Assembly: GCA_028274465.1 (NCBI GenBank)
Contig: CM051456.1
Location: forward strand, 18,819,033-18,883,032
DNA length: 64,000 nucleotides
Direction: 5' to 3'
Source: Plantago ovata
Taxonomy: Eukaryota; Streptophyta; Magnoliopsida; Lamiales; Plantaginaceae
The notes under the pieces: generated by a model
Database searches by the model: none
Told to the model about the DNA's origin: nothing
Seen by the model: only the letters and a program-made list of their open reading frames with translations
Translations under genes and position numbers: made by a program
Part shown: piece after piece, positions 23,360 to 35,308 of the stretch
Layout: every line of letters begins with the position of its first letter
How positions within the stretch are numbered: position 1 is the first letter of the stretch

Positions 23360-23569
23360 TTAATTTCGAGTTAAGAACAAGACAGCGCTGAAACATCCAA
23401 ACATGAATCGCCACAGAGTACTCTTTCGCGGCTTCTTCTGCTCCTGATCAGCATCATCATCATCCTCGTCCACGCGATCATCATCGCAATGATCTTCGTT
23501 GGTGGGCAACCATTCATCAAAACTATATACGCAGTGTTCAAGAGATGATATCACCAACGGAGACTCCAT
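23360..23569 (-). CDS. Candidate small acidic protein, 69 aa, function unknown
   Basis: An ORF of 69 codons on the minus strand starting ACATATGGAG. Residues 24-43 are strongly acidic (NEDHCDDDRVDEDDDDADQE). A basic KKPRK patch follows, and then a hydrophobic C-terminal part (WRFMFGCFSAVLFL) ending in TRN. It is not recognised as a known family. Support for it being real is the TATA box CTATAAAAG 75-83 bp upstream and a composition unlike the surrounding AT-rich DNA. Against it are its short length and the lack of a detectable homologue by eye. The C-terminal hydrophobic run could be a membrane anchor. Confidence 0.4.
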   Translation of the reverse strand: MESPLVISSLEHCVYSFDEWLPTNEDHCDDDRVDEDDDDADQEQKKPRKSTLWRFMFGCFSAVLFLTRN

Positions 23570-23643
23570 ATGCTTGTCTATTTTTCTTCAAACCAGCTGC
23601 ACAAATATTTTGAATAGTACCAGCGTATAATAATGGATGCTTT

Positions 23644-23652
23644 CTTTTATAG
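23644..23652 (-). promoter_or_regulatory. TATA box upstream of the 69-aa ORF
   Basis: CTATAAAAG on the minus strand, a near-consensus plant TATA box, about 80 bp before the ATG at 23569. Confidence 0.5.
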
Positions 23653-23824
23653 CCTCGCTTGTAAAACCTTATTCTAGCAGAATTAGTATTTCGGGCACAA
23701 GTATATAAGGAATCTGATTATACTGTTCTACATGTTTTAGACTTTTAGTACTCTTAGAAGCTTAATTAGGGAGGGGTGGGGGGGGGGGGTAACAAAAGCC
23801 TATCGTATATTTATAAAAAAAAAT

Positions 23825-23982
<158 letters not shown>

Positions 23983-24199
23983 TTGTATTTTGTAGAAAAT
24001 ATAAATAACTATAAGGTTAGTAATGAAATAAAAAGATTAATCAATTAACTTTTCATTACTTGCTTAATTCATCGGGTGGGCAGTGTGAGCCCATCTCTTT
24101 TCTTTTCCCACTATGTTTTTTATATTAATTTTTAAAAATAATTTACATAATGGTACAATGTATCACAATAGCTTACCAAATGAATTGAGAAAAAATTAT

Positions 24200-25160
24200 A
24201 CAATAAAATAAATGGAGCATTTTGGTTACCATTTGATATTACTTTGTTCCCTCCCCAATTAATTACGACCCACTCCATAAATTTCTAAAAATCTCACAAA
24301 ACCCCTCGAACTCCCACACCAAAACATTGGGGCAGAAATGCAAACTCCATACTTTACATCATCTTTATTCACTCTTCATCATCTTCTTCTCCACCACTAA
24401 ACTGCCACCACCACCGCTCCATGCGATTTCTCGTCATCAGATTGCCACCACCAGTACAACCAACATCCACCACCGCCTTCCTTTTTTTTTTTCAATCATC
24501 TTTCCTCTTTCAATGAGAAGCTCCGGAAGCTCTTGATCGGAGCAAATTTGCTCCGGTTGGAGCTCTAGACCGGAGCAGATCTGGTCTGGATTAGTGCTCC
24601 GACCTGGAAGAGCTCCAGACTGAAGTTTCAATGGTTGCTCTGCCCGGAGCTCCAGTCGAAAAATTGGTGTGAGACACCTTTTTTTTTTAGACATCGTTTT
24701 ATAGATGTTGACATAATTTTTTCTAGTGCCGGACATGATTTTTTTAAGAAAAAAGTGGTGTCCGTCACAACAACAAAAAAAAAAAACAAAAGGAAAAAGT
24801 CCGACACACAAAAAATTGTGTTGGACATCTTGTTGTTTGTAATATTGAAGGTATGGAGGACTTTTGAAAAAATCATTGTGCAATTTGCCACACAACCAAT
24901 GACATAGTGCCACCTCAAATTTTTGTTACAAAACACCCACACATTGCATTGTTTGGTAATTGAAAAAAAACGGTGGTATTAAAAAAAATGTAACGATAAG
25001 TGACATATGGTACCAAAAGGTAACCGACCCTTAATTTTAATGTTTTTCAATTTTTTTAACAGACCAATTTAAATACTTATAACACTTAAATTGATGGAAA
25101 CCAGCGAGTGACCATCACTTGTCTTTTAACTCATCGACTTGCCATTAGGTTTAGCGAGTT
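24200..25160. mobile_element. Possible non-autonomous DNA element with a GCTCCGG-rich core
   Basis: 24513-24665 is an isolated GC-rich block full of GGAGC/GCTCC words in both orientations (GAAGCTCCGGAAGC, GGAGCAAATTTGCTCC, TTGGAGCTCTAGACCGGAGC). Its style is like the core of the element at 20042. Weak inverted similarity at GGTTACCATTTGATATTACT (24223 on) and ACCAAAAGGTAACC (25012 on) may mark ends, but no target duplication was found. ORFs through the block follow from its composition. Confidence 0.35.
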
Positions 25161-28100
25161 TCATACTTTTTTTTAATAAATAAAATTTGTGAAAAAACAA
25201 CAGCATTAAAATAAGAAAAACACAGTGGAAAAAAGAGAGATGTGATGGATTAAGCAAGCAACATAAAGTTTATTAATTTGGGCCACTGGATTAAAAAAGC
25301 CATAATTCTCCCCTGCATTTTTCCATTTGGGCCACTGGACGACTCCGTACACCGATTTCTATCTAGGCGGCCCATTATCATTTGTTGGATCAGAAGTTAC
25401 TGTAGCTAGCATTTATGTCATCGAAAGTTAGTGCATCTTCATAATTTGTTGAAGTCTGTACTATCACGTAGAATTTTTTTGATATTTCTTTGATGGCTCC
25501 TTCAATATATTAAAAAATTCGAGTCTTATTGCGTATTTGCGTTTGTTGTTTTACTAGTAGTTGTTTATCTAAGCAGTACTCTTACTCTATGGAGCTTTTT
25601 CTACTCCTAACAAGAAAGATCAAGAGATTAGAGCATTGTGAAACAAGATATTTCCTTACTTATTTAATTAATTAATAAGATATATGACATGACCCACAAG
25701 TAGCATCCTTTTCAACATTCACCAGCAGCAGGCATAAAATTTCAACAAATGAGCATACCTTGCGTCCTTACGTAATCAGGGTTAATTAATTTGATAAATA
25801 AATTAATCATTATCTTAATACATTAGTTGTGTGTTTAATCGTGGACAATTATTATATGATCAACTAAAACGCATTAGTATTTGCTAATATTAGCCGGTGG
25901 GAAGGACAAGGGAGCCGTGTATGGATTAGTAGTATTTTAATTAATTACTACTCTACTCGGTGTATATGATATGACTAGTCTACTCGGTGTTGAACAACCG
26001 CAATCAGCTCAATTTGGAATTTTAAATGTCCCTAATCACATTATTTTGGATTCAATGGGCAGGTAAGTAAATCGATACAACAAGTCAACAACTATGCAGT
26101 TCTCTACTTGTTCTCAAATGAGTATATGAGTATCATTTTAGCTAACTCAACGCGATGAAAGTGATGGTATTTTCTTTCTTTTTTTAAACTGCTAATATTT
26201 TTATTTAATGATCCCGAGCATAAGAAATATTCGTGTGTAATTATCTTTAAATGAAGTGTATATATAGTTTTTCTCTTGTGTTAATTGATGAATAATTTAC
26301 GATTAAATTCTAAAAGAAATAAAATCAATCATAGAAAATTATCAATGAAAGAGATGAAGTATAGTTGACATAATCTGAAATAATTCTATGCGATATGATA
26401 AGATAAGATGGCCCTCCGCATATTATACAAATATGATTATAGTCCATGGTCTAGCACTGATAATAAAATGATGCATTTGACAATATCAGAATTTAATGAT
26501 GTCAAGTGTCAGCCCAGCCAAATATGTACAAGGCAATTTGACGCTCTTATTACATTTTCAAAAAATTATATCTTTTCTTTTTTTAACAATCTTTTAGTGT
26601 TCCATAAAACTATAAATATTTATTATATTTGGTACACTTTCGTCAACTATACTTTTAAATCCCCTCATGTGTAGATCTGGGATATGTGTGCTATTTGGCT
26701 AGATGATGTAATTAGGAAGGATGATTTAACTTATATTCGGTTTGTAAACGATGTTTATATTTATGTTTTGATTTAAAAAAAATCAATGAGTATGAGTACA
26801 ATTTTATACCAATGTAATAAGTATAACTTATCTCATTTTTTTTTTCAATCTAAGATGAAATGATCACATGGCATCAAGCTTTTAAATGCTCACATGACCT
26901 TGTGTCCTTTTAACGATAAGTTGCATAGAAACAATTTTTTTTTTTTGGCGTGATATAGAAAAACCATTAGTGTGGTTAACCATTGGTATTGGCATGTATA
27001 TTGTTTAGAAAATCTTTACACATGTGATACAATATAAAAAAAGTATACGAAGTACATGAGCATAAATATACACATTTACAAGTCTCGACCATATAGTAGT
27101 ACTAACAATCTCTAGATGGTACCATCTTTACCCTCGAGCTACATTTATATTTAGACTAATTTTCCAACACTAGTCAATTATAAAATGTTTAATTCCTCAC
27201 TTGTTCAAACTAAGATATGATACTATTATACACTTCTACAAGGCTCGGACATATACTAACATACAAGACTCTACGTAGAAGAATTTGGAGTTACAATAAC
27301 AAAAATTACATGTTTCATTTCCACTCAGTACAACTATTGCATCGGAAAATTTCATGATATTCTAACTCATGTGAAAAATTAATAATTTCAATTTAATTTA
27401 GGTCAAATTAGGTAGGTTAGTTCAATTCAAATTAATAAATTATTTATATTACAAACAATTTCACAATTTCAGTTCCATTTGATTCAATTCAATCGTTTCC
27501 ATTATATTCAGATTATGAGAGACTGAGAGAGTTGGGTTGTTACTTTTCTGCTATTAACTTTCTACCCTCGAAAACCAGACTTGACTTTGAAACATAGTAA
27601 AAAAAATTGTCCCTAAAAAATTGTCTAGCATAGTTATGAGGCAAAAGTGTGAAAACTTAGAAAAGGGAGAAAAGAACAAACCAATGAACTACCGCGGGAG
27701 ACATTGGTTTGAACGATCAACGAGCATTTAGTTACATTTCCACCTCACTAAACTACTAATAATATCTCTAATACTATTATTATTTAATATTTATATTACT
27801 CTTTCCATCATCACTCGGTACCAATTTGGGAATCTGCCCGAAAAATATCTCACTGCTGCCCCGTCGGCTCACACTCTTTATATGACCTGGTCTTTCTTCC
27901 CACTAGTAAAACATTCTCAACTTCACTCTAAAAAATGAGTGATACTTTAGAGCATTACAGTTACACATTAAAATTACTAAATTAGCATGCAGTTTTGGAA
28001 AAAAAAGCATGCAGTTTTGGAAAAAAAAGTTTAAATTAATCAAATAAATAAAAATTTATTACTGCAGATTATATTTATAAGGCATGTAATTGTTAAATTT

Positions 28101-28669
28101 CAATTGTGAAGGTAAATTTTTAATAATGTTATAAAAAAAATATTTTTAATGTGTTTTATGACTTTATTTTTACAATGGATAAAATTTTATAATACACCTA
28201 AATGATGAAAATGCCTATAATTTGGACTTAGAAAACACTAACTTTTAATATAAATATAATAATATCATTTAATATTTTCATATCACAATTATTCAATTGT
28301 TTTAAAATGATTTTTATACACCATCTCTTATAATTGAAGTAATGCTCAAAATTAGGTTAAAAGTTTAAAATATTTGATAATATTCCCAAACCAATAAATT
28401 GCATTCATTTTTCATTTGTAAAAAATAAAAATAAATTATATTTGTTTATTTACTTATTTTTTGAATAAATGTTTCATTGATTATAGTAATCTTATAAATG
28501 AATATAGGAATAGAAACAAATTGACAGAGGAACATATATTATTAATCAATTGACTTAATTGGTAGAGTATGCCATGTTTATTATGGTGGATATAAAAATA
28601 TTTCTCATTTCCTATGCTTTTAAAGTAAAATATCAAAAGCCATAAAATACTCTAAGCTTTATTTGTTTA
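25161..28669. other. Long AT-rich intergenic spacer
   Basis: No gene was recognised. It contains a short repeated CTACTCGGTGT (25950-25990). A 22-bp tandem duplication starting GCATGCAGTTTTGG lies at 27985-28006/28007-28028. A CAATTCAAATTA-rich stretch near 27380-27500 faintly recalls the Harbinger-like family. The ORF at 26408-26674 is AT-biased with no domain. Confidence 0.5.
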
Positions 28670-28840
28670 TCCTCCCTTTATTTCAAAAATCAATTCCATC
28701 TATTTTCATATAACCGTTTGAATAAATAATTCACAATATCGCCATTATTTTCATTGTAAATTTTGTTATATTACAGAAATATTTTTTTATTAAATCATAA
28801 AATAAAGTGATTTTTTTTTTAGAAATATAAGGAACCGAAA
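28670..28840. mobile_element. Stowaway-like MITE
   Basis: The left end TCCTCCCTTTATTTCAAAAA and the right end TTTTTTAGAAATATAAGGAA form imperfect inverted repeats. Both are bordered by TA (28668-28669, 28841-28842). 171 bp, AT-rich, about 270 bp upstream of the XB3-type ATG. Confidence 0.55.
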
Positions 28841-29113
28841 TATAATATCGCGAGATATTTATTCCAATTCCAAGTAGTACCAACTTACAGTAAGCAGTCC
28901 ATTTCCCGGGCAGCTTTATTAGCTTTGCTCCAAACTCCAACACCAAATAAATACTCCAATGTGAATCTCACTTCTCTCCTTGAGTTGAGTTGAGTTCTCT
29001 TCTCTCCCATCCCACCAATCTCCACCACCACACCACCTCCCCCTGGTGGTGCATGACGGCGGTGTAGCACAACCACACACATACACCATTCTTTTATTCT
29101 TGAAAAAATAATA

Positions 29114-31426
29114 ATGGGTCAGGGGCTAAGTTGCAAATCAGGTGAAGAGCAAGGCTTGTTCAGTGCTGTTCAAATTGGGGATTTGGATACCGTTGAAGCC
29201 ATATTGAGAAGTGATTCCTCTCTTATTCATTACTCCACAGTCTATGATCGGAACTCCCCTTTGCATATTGCTGCTGCCAATGGCCAGATCGAGGTCTGAT
29301 GATTATTCCCTTTGATTTTTCCATTTTGTATGCTGCTTTGTTTTGGGATGTTTTGTGTTTGAGACTGATTTTTGTATTGTGGGCTTTTGTTAGATTCTTG
29401 AGTTGTTGCTGGATCGATCTGTTAAGCCGGATATATTGAATCGACATAAGCAGGTGACTTTTTGGATTCTTCTTTTTTGTTTTATGCACTGTTACTGTTT
29501 GATAATTTGCTTGACTGAGAAAATTAGTGAAAGGTTGGATCTTTTTATCTCATTTGATATTTGGTTATTTTGATTTATATAGACTCCATTGATGTTGGCT
29601 GCAATGCACGGCAAGATTCTGTGTGTGGAGAAGCTGATTCAAGCTGGTGCTAATGTATGTATGCTCAATAATGTCTTGTCTTTAATCAATTATGATTGCT
29701 AGTTATTCAAGAAAGAACATGTATGCAACAATTAGAATATGGCTAACTTTAGATAATTTGGGGATCAGATTCTGATGTTCGATTCGGTTAATGGAAGAAC
29801 TTGTTTGCACTATGCTGCATACTATGGTCATGCTGATTGTCTTCAAGCTATTCTAACGGCAGCTAGCACCTCCCATGTAGCAGTTTCTTGGTAGGTTCTC
29901 ATCTGAGATTAAGTACATGGAGTATTTTTCCTATTTTCTTATCAGGACTAATTGAGTTTTAATTGTAAACGAAATTTATAGGGGATATTCTCGATTTGTG
30001 AATATAAGAGATGGTAAAGGAGCGACACCGTTGCACTTGGCAGCTCGTCAAAGACGGCCTGAATGTGTGCATATATTGTTGGACAATGGAGCACTAGTTT
30101 GTGCATCAACTGGTGGATATGGGTAAAGTTATTGCCAAAACTTGTTATTATCGCTATTGGTAATAGTAAAATGGTTATGTCATTAACAACTGATATGCTA
30201 CAGGTTTCCGGGAAGTACTCCCCTTCATTTGGCTGCAAGAGGTGGTTCTCTTGATTGCATAAGAGAATTGTTGGCTTGGGGCGCTGACCGACTTCAGAGA
30301 GACGCTTCAGGGTAATTCCTCATTTCATTTTAGAGTAAAAATTGGCAAGCACCAAAATATATTCTGTCGTGGCCATTAGTTCATTAAGTCCATCTATGAA
30401 TTCATTCTTTAGTGACCTTATTCTACCTTATCATAACTTTTTAGTGCCAAATGGTTGGTAATAAGTTTGCTGAAATCTTTATTTGTAATGTTCAGGAGAA
30501 TACCACACATGGTAGCTCTAAGGCATCACCATGGAGCATGTGCAGCTTTGCTGAATCCTACATCTGCAGAGCCACTTGTCTGGCCATCACCTTTGAAATT
30601 CATTAGCGAGCTTAATCAGGACGCGAAAGCTCTCTTAGAAAATGCCCTTATGGAGGCAAATCGAGAGAGGGAAAAAACAATTTTAAAGGGAACAGTTTAT
30701 TCACTGGCATCGCCATCAGAATCCGACTCTGGTATTGATGACAACTTATCAGAGGTAACTTTGCATCCTCTCAAATCTACAAGTGACTTTGCTATATCTC
30801 CATTTCTGCATGCATCACATTATCAATGTTTATCTGATTGGAGGTTTGCGATTCCTTTCAAAAGCGGTTTCCAACTTAAAAGAAAAACAGCTTCTGTCAG
30901 AGTTTAGAATTTTTACCTCATACCAAATTGAAACACTTTTGGTAAAAGCTAAGCTTCGGCTGCTTGAATACCCTAGTAGTTATGAAAACTAAATATAATG
31001 TGAAATTTGGTTCTAAGGGGTTGGACTTCACTGTTTATGCAGGCAAGTGACACAGACCTTTGCTGCATATGTTTTGATCAAGTATGCACAATCGAAGTTC
31101 AAGATTGCGGCCACCAGATGTGTGCTCAGTGCACATTAGCGTTGTGCTGTCATAATAAGCCCAACCCAACAACGAATTGTCAATCCGTACCAGTTTGCCC
31201 CTTCTGCAGGAGTAACATTGTCAAATTGGTTGTTGCTAAGGTTAAAACCGAAAATGAAACAGAGCGTGACCTCAACACCTCAAAGCCTCGAAAATCTTGG
31301 AGATCCCGAAACTTGAGTGAGGGAAGTAGCAGCTTCAAAGGTCTATCCTCATTTGGTAAACTTGGGCGTGGTTCTGGAAGGATCGCCGCGGAGAATGATT
31401 GGCTCGACAAGCCCAACGATCCTTGA
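29114..31426 (+). CDS. Ankyrin-repeat RING E3 ubiquitin ligase, XB3/XBAT31 type
   Basis: Eight exons join in frame to 441 aa: 29114-29293, 29394-29453, 29583-29654, 29769-29890, 29982-30122, 30204-30311, 30496-30754 and 31043-31426. Every intron is GT-AG. Length matches rice XB3 and Arabidopsis XBAT31 (about 450 aa). MGQGLSCK at the N-terminus is a likely myristoylation plus palmitoylation site. Residues about 10-285 carry ankyrin repeats (SPLHIAAANGQIE, TPLMLAAMHGKI, TCLHYAAYYGHADC, TPLHLAARQRRPEC, TPLHLAARGGSLDC). PLVWPSPLKFISELN follows, typical of the family. A RING-HC finger lies at 321-372 (CCICFDQ...DCGHQMCAQC...CPFCRSN). The C-terminus keeps the GRGSGRIAAEN motif. XB3 proteins ubiquitinate partners at the plasma membrane; rice XB3 binds the XA21 receptor kinase. 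The precise substrate here is unknown. Confidence 0.94.
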
Positions 31427-32436
31427 TACGTGTCGTCATGGACGTATATACGCATTATACATAGCTCTGCTTCTGCTCTGTAGATTGGAAAATAAGCAAA
31501 TGTTCATTTGCTGGATTGGGCTTGGGGAGTTGATTTGTTTGCTGGTCATAAGTCATAATTGAATTGTTGTAGTAATTAATCATGCCTTTGCTTCAAGTTA
31601 GAAAAGATTTTACCTTTTCTGTAACTTGAAACTAGGAGCATATTCATTTGAACATTGGAACCTTTAGAAATGATTCATTGTTCTTGTATTTGATGATACT
31701 TGTAGTAGCAGTCTTGTAACATATGAAAATATGAAACCTTTTGTGAAAAGATTGAAAGAGAGATGCAAGAACTTAGATTGTTGTCTTTAGACTCTTTAGT
31801 CTTTACTGCTTGTTGTAATGTAACTGTATGAAATAGGTGGGAAGTTTTTTCAAACAATAATTTGCAAGACAAAGACTAATTCTATAGCTGCAATGTCATG
31901 TGATGATGGTACAACTGTACAAGTCATTTTTGGATTCATTAATTTTGTACACCTCTGTATGCATTATTCTATTTAAGTTATACATGTTGAGACATTGAGG
32001 TATGGTCGATTTTCATGGGACCCAATATTTTTTTATCTGTCCAAGTTCTCATATTTTATAGTTACGGTGCATACAAACCAACAAAAATCTGCATCAAAGT
32101 TTTAAAGAAAATGTCTTGTTTAGCTAAGATCTGTTTCCCTCATGGGGTGCTCATCCACACGGATGATTGCATCAACACATGATTTCTGCATATTATATGC
32201 TCTCTATAGCTACTAAAGTAGATGGAATAGGTAAAGAGTAGAAAGGCTGTTTGTTAGGTTTATGATTGGATAGCTCTATTAGAAATGATAGTCGGGTTCC
32301 GGTGGATTAAAAATAAATACTCATTCGGTGTCACTAAATTTATTCCAAATGAGATAATTTACAATTTAATACTCTATTTGTTCCCTCTAAACCTTCACTT
32401 TTATAAATAATTTTAAAAAATAATTAAAAATAGAAA
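31427..32436. other. 3' flank of the XB3-type gene and spacer
   Basis: The first few hundred bases are T-rich 3' UTR-like sequence. The remainder is AT-rich without ORFs of interest and ends at the retrotransposon fragment. Confidence 0.45.
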
Positions 32437-33366
32437 TTGCAACATGAATTTGTGAAACTTAAGAACCCTATCCTCGTGACCACCAGTAGTGGACATCAGT
32501 TATTGTGTGAAGATAAGTTAGAGCATGTGCCAATTCTTATCGACAATATTCGGTTCTGTGCTGATTTGTTTGTTTTGAACGCGCCTGGTACGGAAGTAGT
32601 CTTTTGCATACCTTGGCTTACTAAGGCGAGCACAACTACCATAGTCTGCCAGAACTTATACGTGCAGGTGAAGTGCGGAGGAAAGGAAAGGCAAGGCAAT
32701 TGAAGAGAATCGTATTCAATGCACATGAACTTACAGTTGGCGAGACGATTCCCAAAACACTGACGACAGGCGATGAGGTGTTTTTCTTCATTGGGCCAAC
32801 CATTAAGGGGACCGTAAAGAAACTGAACCAGAACGAGCTGCGGATTTAACCAAACTATTGGAACAATTCGAAGACGTGACGAACACGCCAAGTACACTGC
32901 CACCAGCACGAGAGTTAACCATAGAATCAGACTCGTTGGTGAGACCGTACCGGTTAACGTGGCCCCGTACATGTATGCACACTTCCAAAAGAACGAGATT
33001 GAAAAACAAGTGTAGGAGATGTTGGGAGTAGGATACAGAACATCAAAAGTCATTTTTCATCACATGTGCTACTAGTTAAGAAAAAGGATGGTACTTCGCG
33101 ATTTTGCACGAAAAATTGCGTTCACAACAAGGCTAATGTCAAGGAAAAGATTCAAATCCCAACAGTAGACGACATACTTGACGAACTGTATGGCGCCACA
33201 CTAAGTTGGACATGCGAGTCAGATATCACCAGATCCTGGTCCACCCTAACGACCGATTTCAGGACACATAATGGCCACTATGAGTATATGGCAATGCCTT
33301 TGGTTTGTGTAATGCTCCGTCTACTTTTCAGGCTAGTATGAACCATATCTTTAGGCCATATATGCG

Positions 33367-33496
33367 GAAGTATGTGTTGTTATTTCCTCGATGACATATT
33401 AGTGTATATCCCTAGCTGGGAAGAGCATATTGAAGTATGTGTTGGTATTTCTCGATGAAATATTAGTGTATAGCCCTAGTTTGAACATATTATCAC
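33367..33496. repeat. 65-bp tandem duplication across the reverse transcriptase active site
   Basis: GAAGTATGTGTTG...TATTTC(C)TCGATGA...ATATTAGTGTATA occurs from 33367 and again from 33432. The repeated segment is the one that encodes the catalytic FLDD motif. The second copy has changed it to FLDE. Confidence 0.75.
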
Positions 33497-34276
33497 CGAC
33501 TAGCGATGTTTGTCCTGCTTGCTTAACCAACGCATCAGGACGACAAAGCTGCAGAAGTAGATGGCCAAGCTGGTGGGGTAAGATTATGAGATTACATATC
33601 GACCTGGCAAGGAGAATAGTATTGTGGATGCCCTTTCTAGGCTAGATCCTCCGAAACCTAAGCTCAAATCACTGTCATAGCCTACATGGATTTGGGAGGA
33701 TATTGTTGAGGCAACTAAGGGGTGCAACACTAGGGGACATTTACAATAAGGTGCTCAAAGGGAAAGATGTGCGTGGAAATTGGACTATAAGGAATGGGTG
33801 TCTTGCTCACAACAGAAGAGTAATGGTAACTCAAGGACCAGTAAGTCGTCAGTTCCTTGACGAATTCCATGCGTCTGCACTCAGAGGACATTAAGGAGTA
33901 TTGCGGACACGAAAGAGGCTCCAATCCATTTTTGATTGGGCAGGGTTGCAGGGGGATGTCAAGCGGCTCATTTAAGAGTGTAATATCTGCCAAAGAAAAA
34001 AAAAACGACGGTCTAAGACCGACATAATTGTTAGAACCAGTAGAGATACCCAACCCGGTCTAGTATGATGTTTCAATGGACTTTATCAAGGGGCTGGTGA
34101 AATCTGAAGGTAAAGATACTATTATCGTGGTAGTGGATATACTGTCTAAGTATGTCCATTTTTGTCCATTGAAGAATCCATATTCGACAAAGGATGTTGT
34201 TGAGGTTTTTGTGCCAAATGTGGTCAATTTGATCGGAGTTCCAAAATCCACCGTCTCCGATAGGGATAGCGTTTTT

Positions 34277-34282
<6 letters not shown>

Positions 34283-34312
<30 letters not shown>
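34283..34312. repeat. T30 tract inside the integrase fragment
   Basis: Thirty consecutive T lie where related elements encode the short SxFWKEL segment of integrase. The flanks continue in the same frame (SVFIR before, KELFYLQWTK after). The likely cause is slippage expansion of an original T-rich codon pair, or insertion of a bare poly(A) in reverse. Confidence 0.85.
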
Positions 34313-34315
<3 letters not shown>

Positions 34316-34696
34316 GAGTTGTTCTATTTGCAATGGACAAAGTTACGCATAAGCTTTGCATATCATCCGCAGACTGATGGGTAGACATGGATAGGAAACA
34401 AGTGTTTGTAGAAGTATTTGCGTTGCTTTGCCTATATATCATCAACCCACAAAATGAGGAAATCATCTAGCTTGGGCAGAGTACTGGTATAACACGGCGT
34501 TTCATCGGTCCATAGATATGACTCCATCAAAGCAGGGTTCTACCGCTATCAATGAAAATGGATTTGCAATTGTAGGACTTGGATAAATTATTATTGTGGG
34601 AACTACGATTCAATTTGGAGAGCGCACAGAATCGGCTAAAGCAAATCACAGATGCAAAGTGAAGGGAGATGAGGAGTTCGCTGAAGGGATGGAAGC

Positions 34697-35130
34697 CCAA
34701 CCCGTGTTACCTTTAATTACTTTATCTTATCCGTTTGCCTTTATGTTTATCTGTTGAGTCATAGTTGAGTCAATATTCTTATCCGTTAGAGTTTAGATTG
34801 TTCTTTTGTTCAGTACAGCCCGTCAGGCCTATGGTCCCTGAGATACCCTATAAGGTTCTTGGTCTGTTATATAAACCAGTCAACCCTAAATATCAATTCA
34901 CTGTCTCATGAATCCAGTTATGTTCTAGTAGAAATCCTCTCTCTTGCAAGCCTCCTCAAGATGCGAGATCTCTCTCCCACTAAACTATGTTCTTCGCGCC
35001 AACGAATCCATTGGAAATATTCCGTCATACGAATTAACAATTCTCATTCGTCAAGAATCCCTACATATACATTTAAGCTCCTAATTCAAATTAATTTGTT
35101 TCTTTTTTTCTCTTCTTTTTGAAATTTTTA
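34697..35130 (+). mobile_element. Possible LTR remnant of the gypsy fragment
   Basis: After the pol fragment the sequence contains a TATA-type promoter (GTTATATAAACCAG, 34866-34879). A pyrimidine-rich leader-like region follows (CTCTCTCTTGCAAGCC, AGATCTCTCTCCCAC), as in plant LTRs. It may begin TGTTACC near 34699. No second LTR is present to prove it. Confidence 0.35.
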
Positions 35131-35260
35131 TTACTTCGATGTCTGTTTCAAGTGATTGATTTAGTCGCGTTGCATGGTGTGGCATGATTGAAAATTGTTG
35201 ATCCAATAAAATCCGTACAGTCAGGTCTCCCGAAATAAGAGTTATTCAAATACCACAAGT

Positions 35261-35308
35261 AAAGATTAACACACCTATTTCCAAAAAAAAAAAAGATTAA
35301 CACACCTA
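35261..35308. repeat. 17-bp direct repeat around a minimal A-tailed insert
   Basis: AAAGATTAACACACCTA occurs at 35261-35277 and 35292-35308. Between them lies only a short TTTCC plus A-run. The arrangement is that of a target-site duplication around an extremely 5'-truncated retroposed copy. Confidence 0.6.

Larger units (their letters stand above)
32437..34690 (+). pseudogene. Decayed Ty3/gypsy retrotransposon pol fragment
   Basis: In order, broken by stops and frameshifts, there is an aspartic-protease-like region (SGHQLLCEDKLEHVPILID, 32480-32650). Reverse transcriptase pieces follow ([27 protein letters not shown] from a degraded NAP-TFQ motif; FLDEILVYSPS; 33060-33480). Next is an integrase zinc region (LDEFHASALRGH), then the integrase core (DFIKGLVKSEGKDTIIVVVD, then GVPKSTVSDRD and AYHPQTDG, 34076-34384), and a later piece near 34470. 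Order PR-RT-IN marks Ty3/gypsy. The core wording fits the chromovirus/Tekay type, but no chromodomain was seen. It is not functional. Confidence 0.82.

Noticed and set aside
24437..24942. Minus-strand ORFs of 158 and 104 codons
   Set aside because: They run through the GCTCCGG block and simple T/A tracts and have low-complexity FFFFCCC translations; no domain, different frames overlapping.
28540..28575. tRNA-like wording TTAATTGGTAGAGTATGCC
   Set aside because: No matching acceptor or T arm could be found around it; chance similarity to a D-arm.
32496..33053. 185-codon minus-strand ORF
   Set aside because: Antisense to the recognisable gypsy protease region; translation has no known motif.
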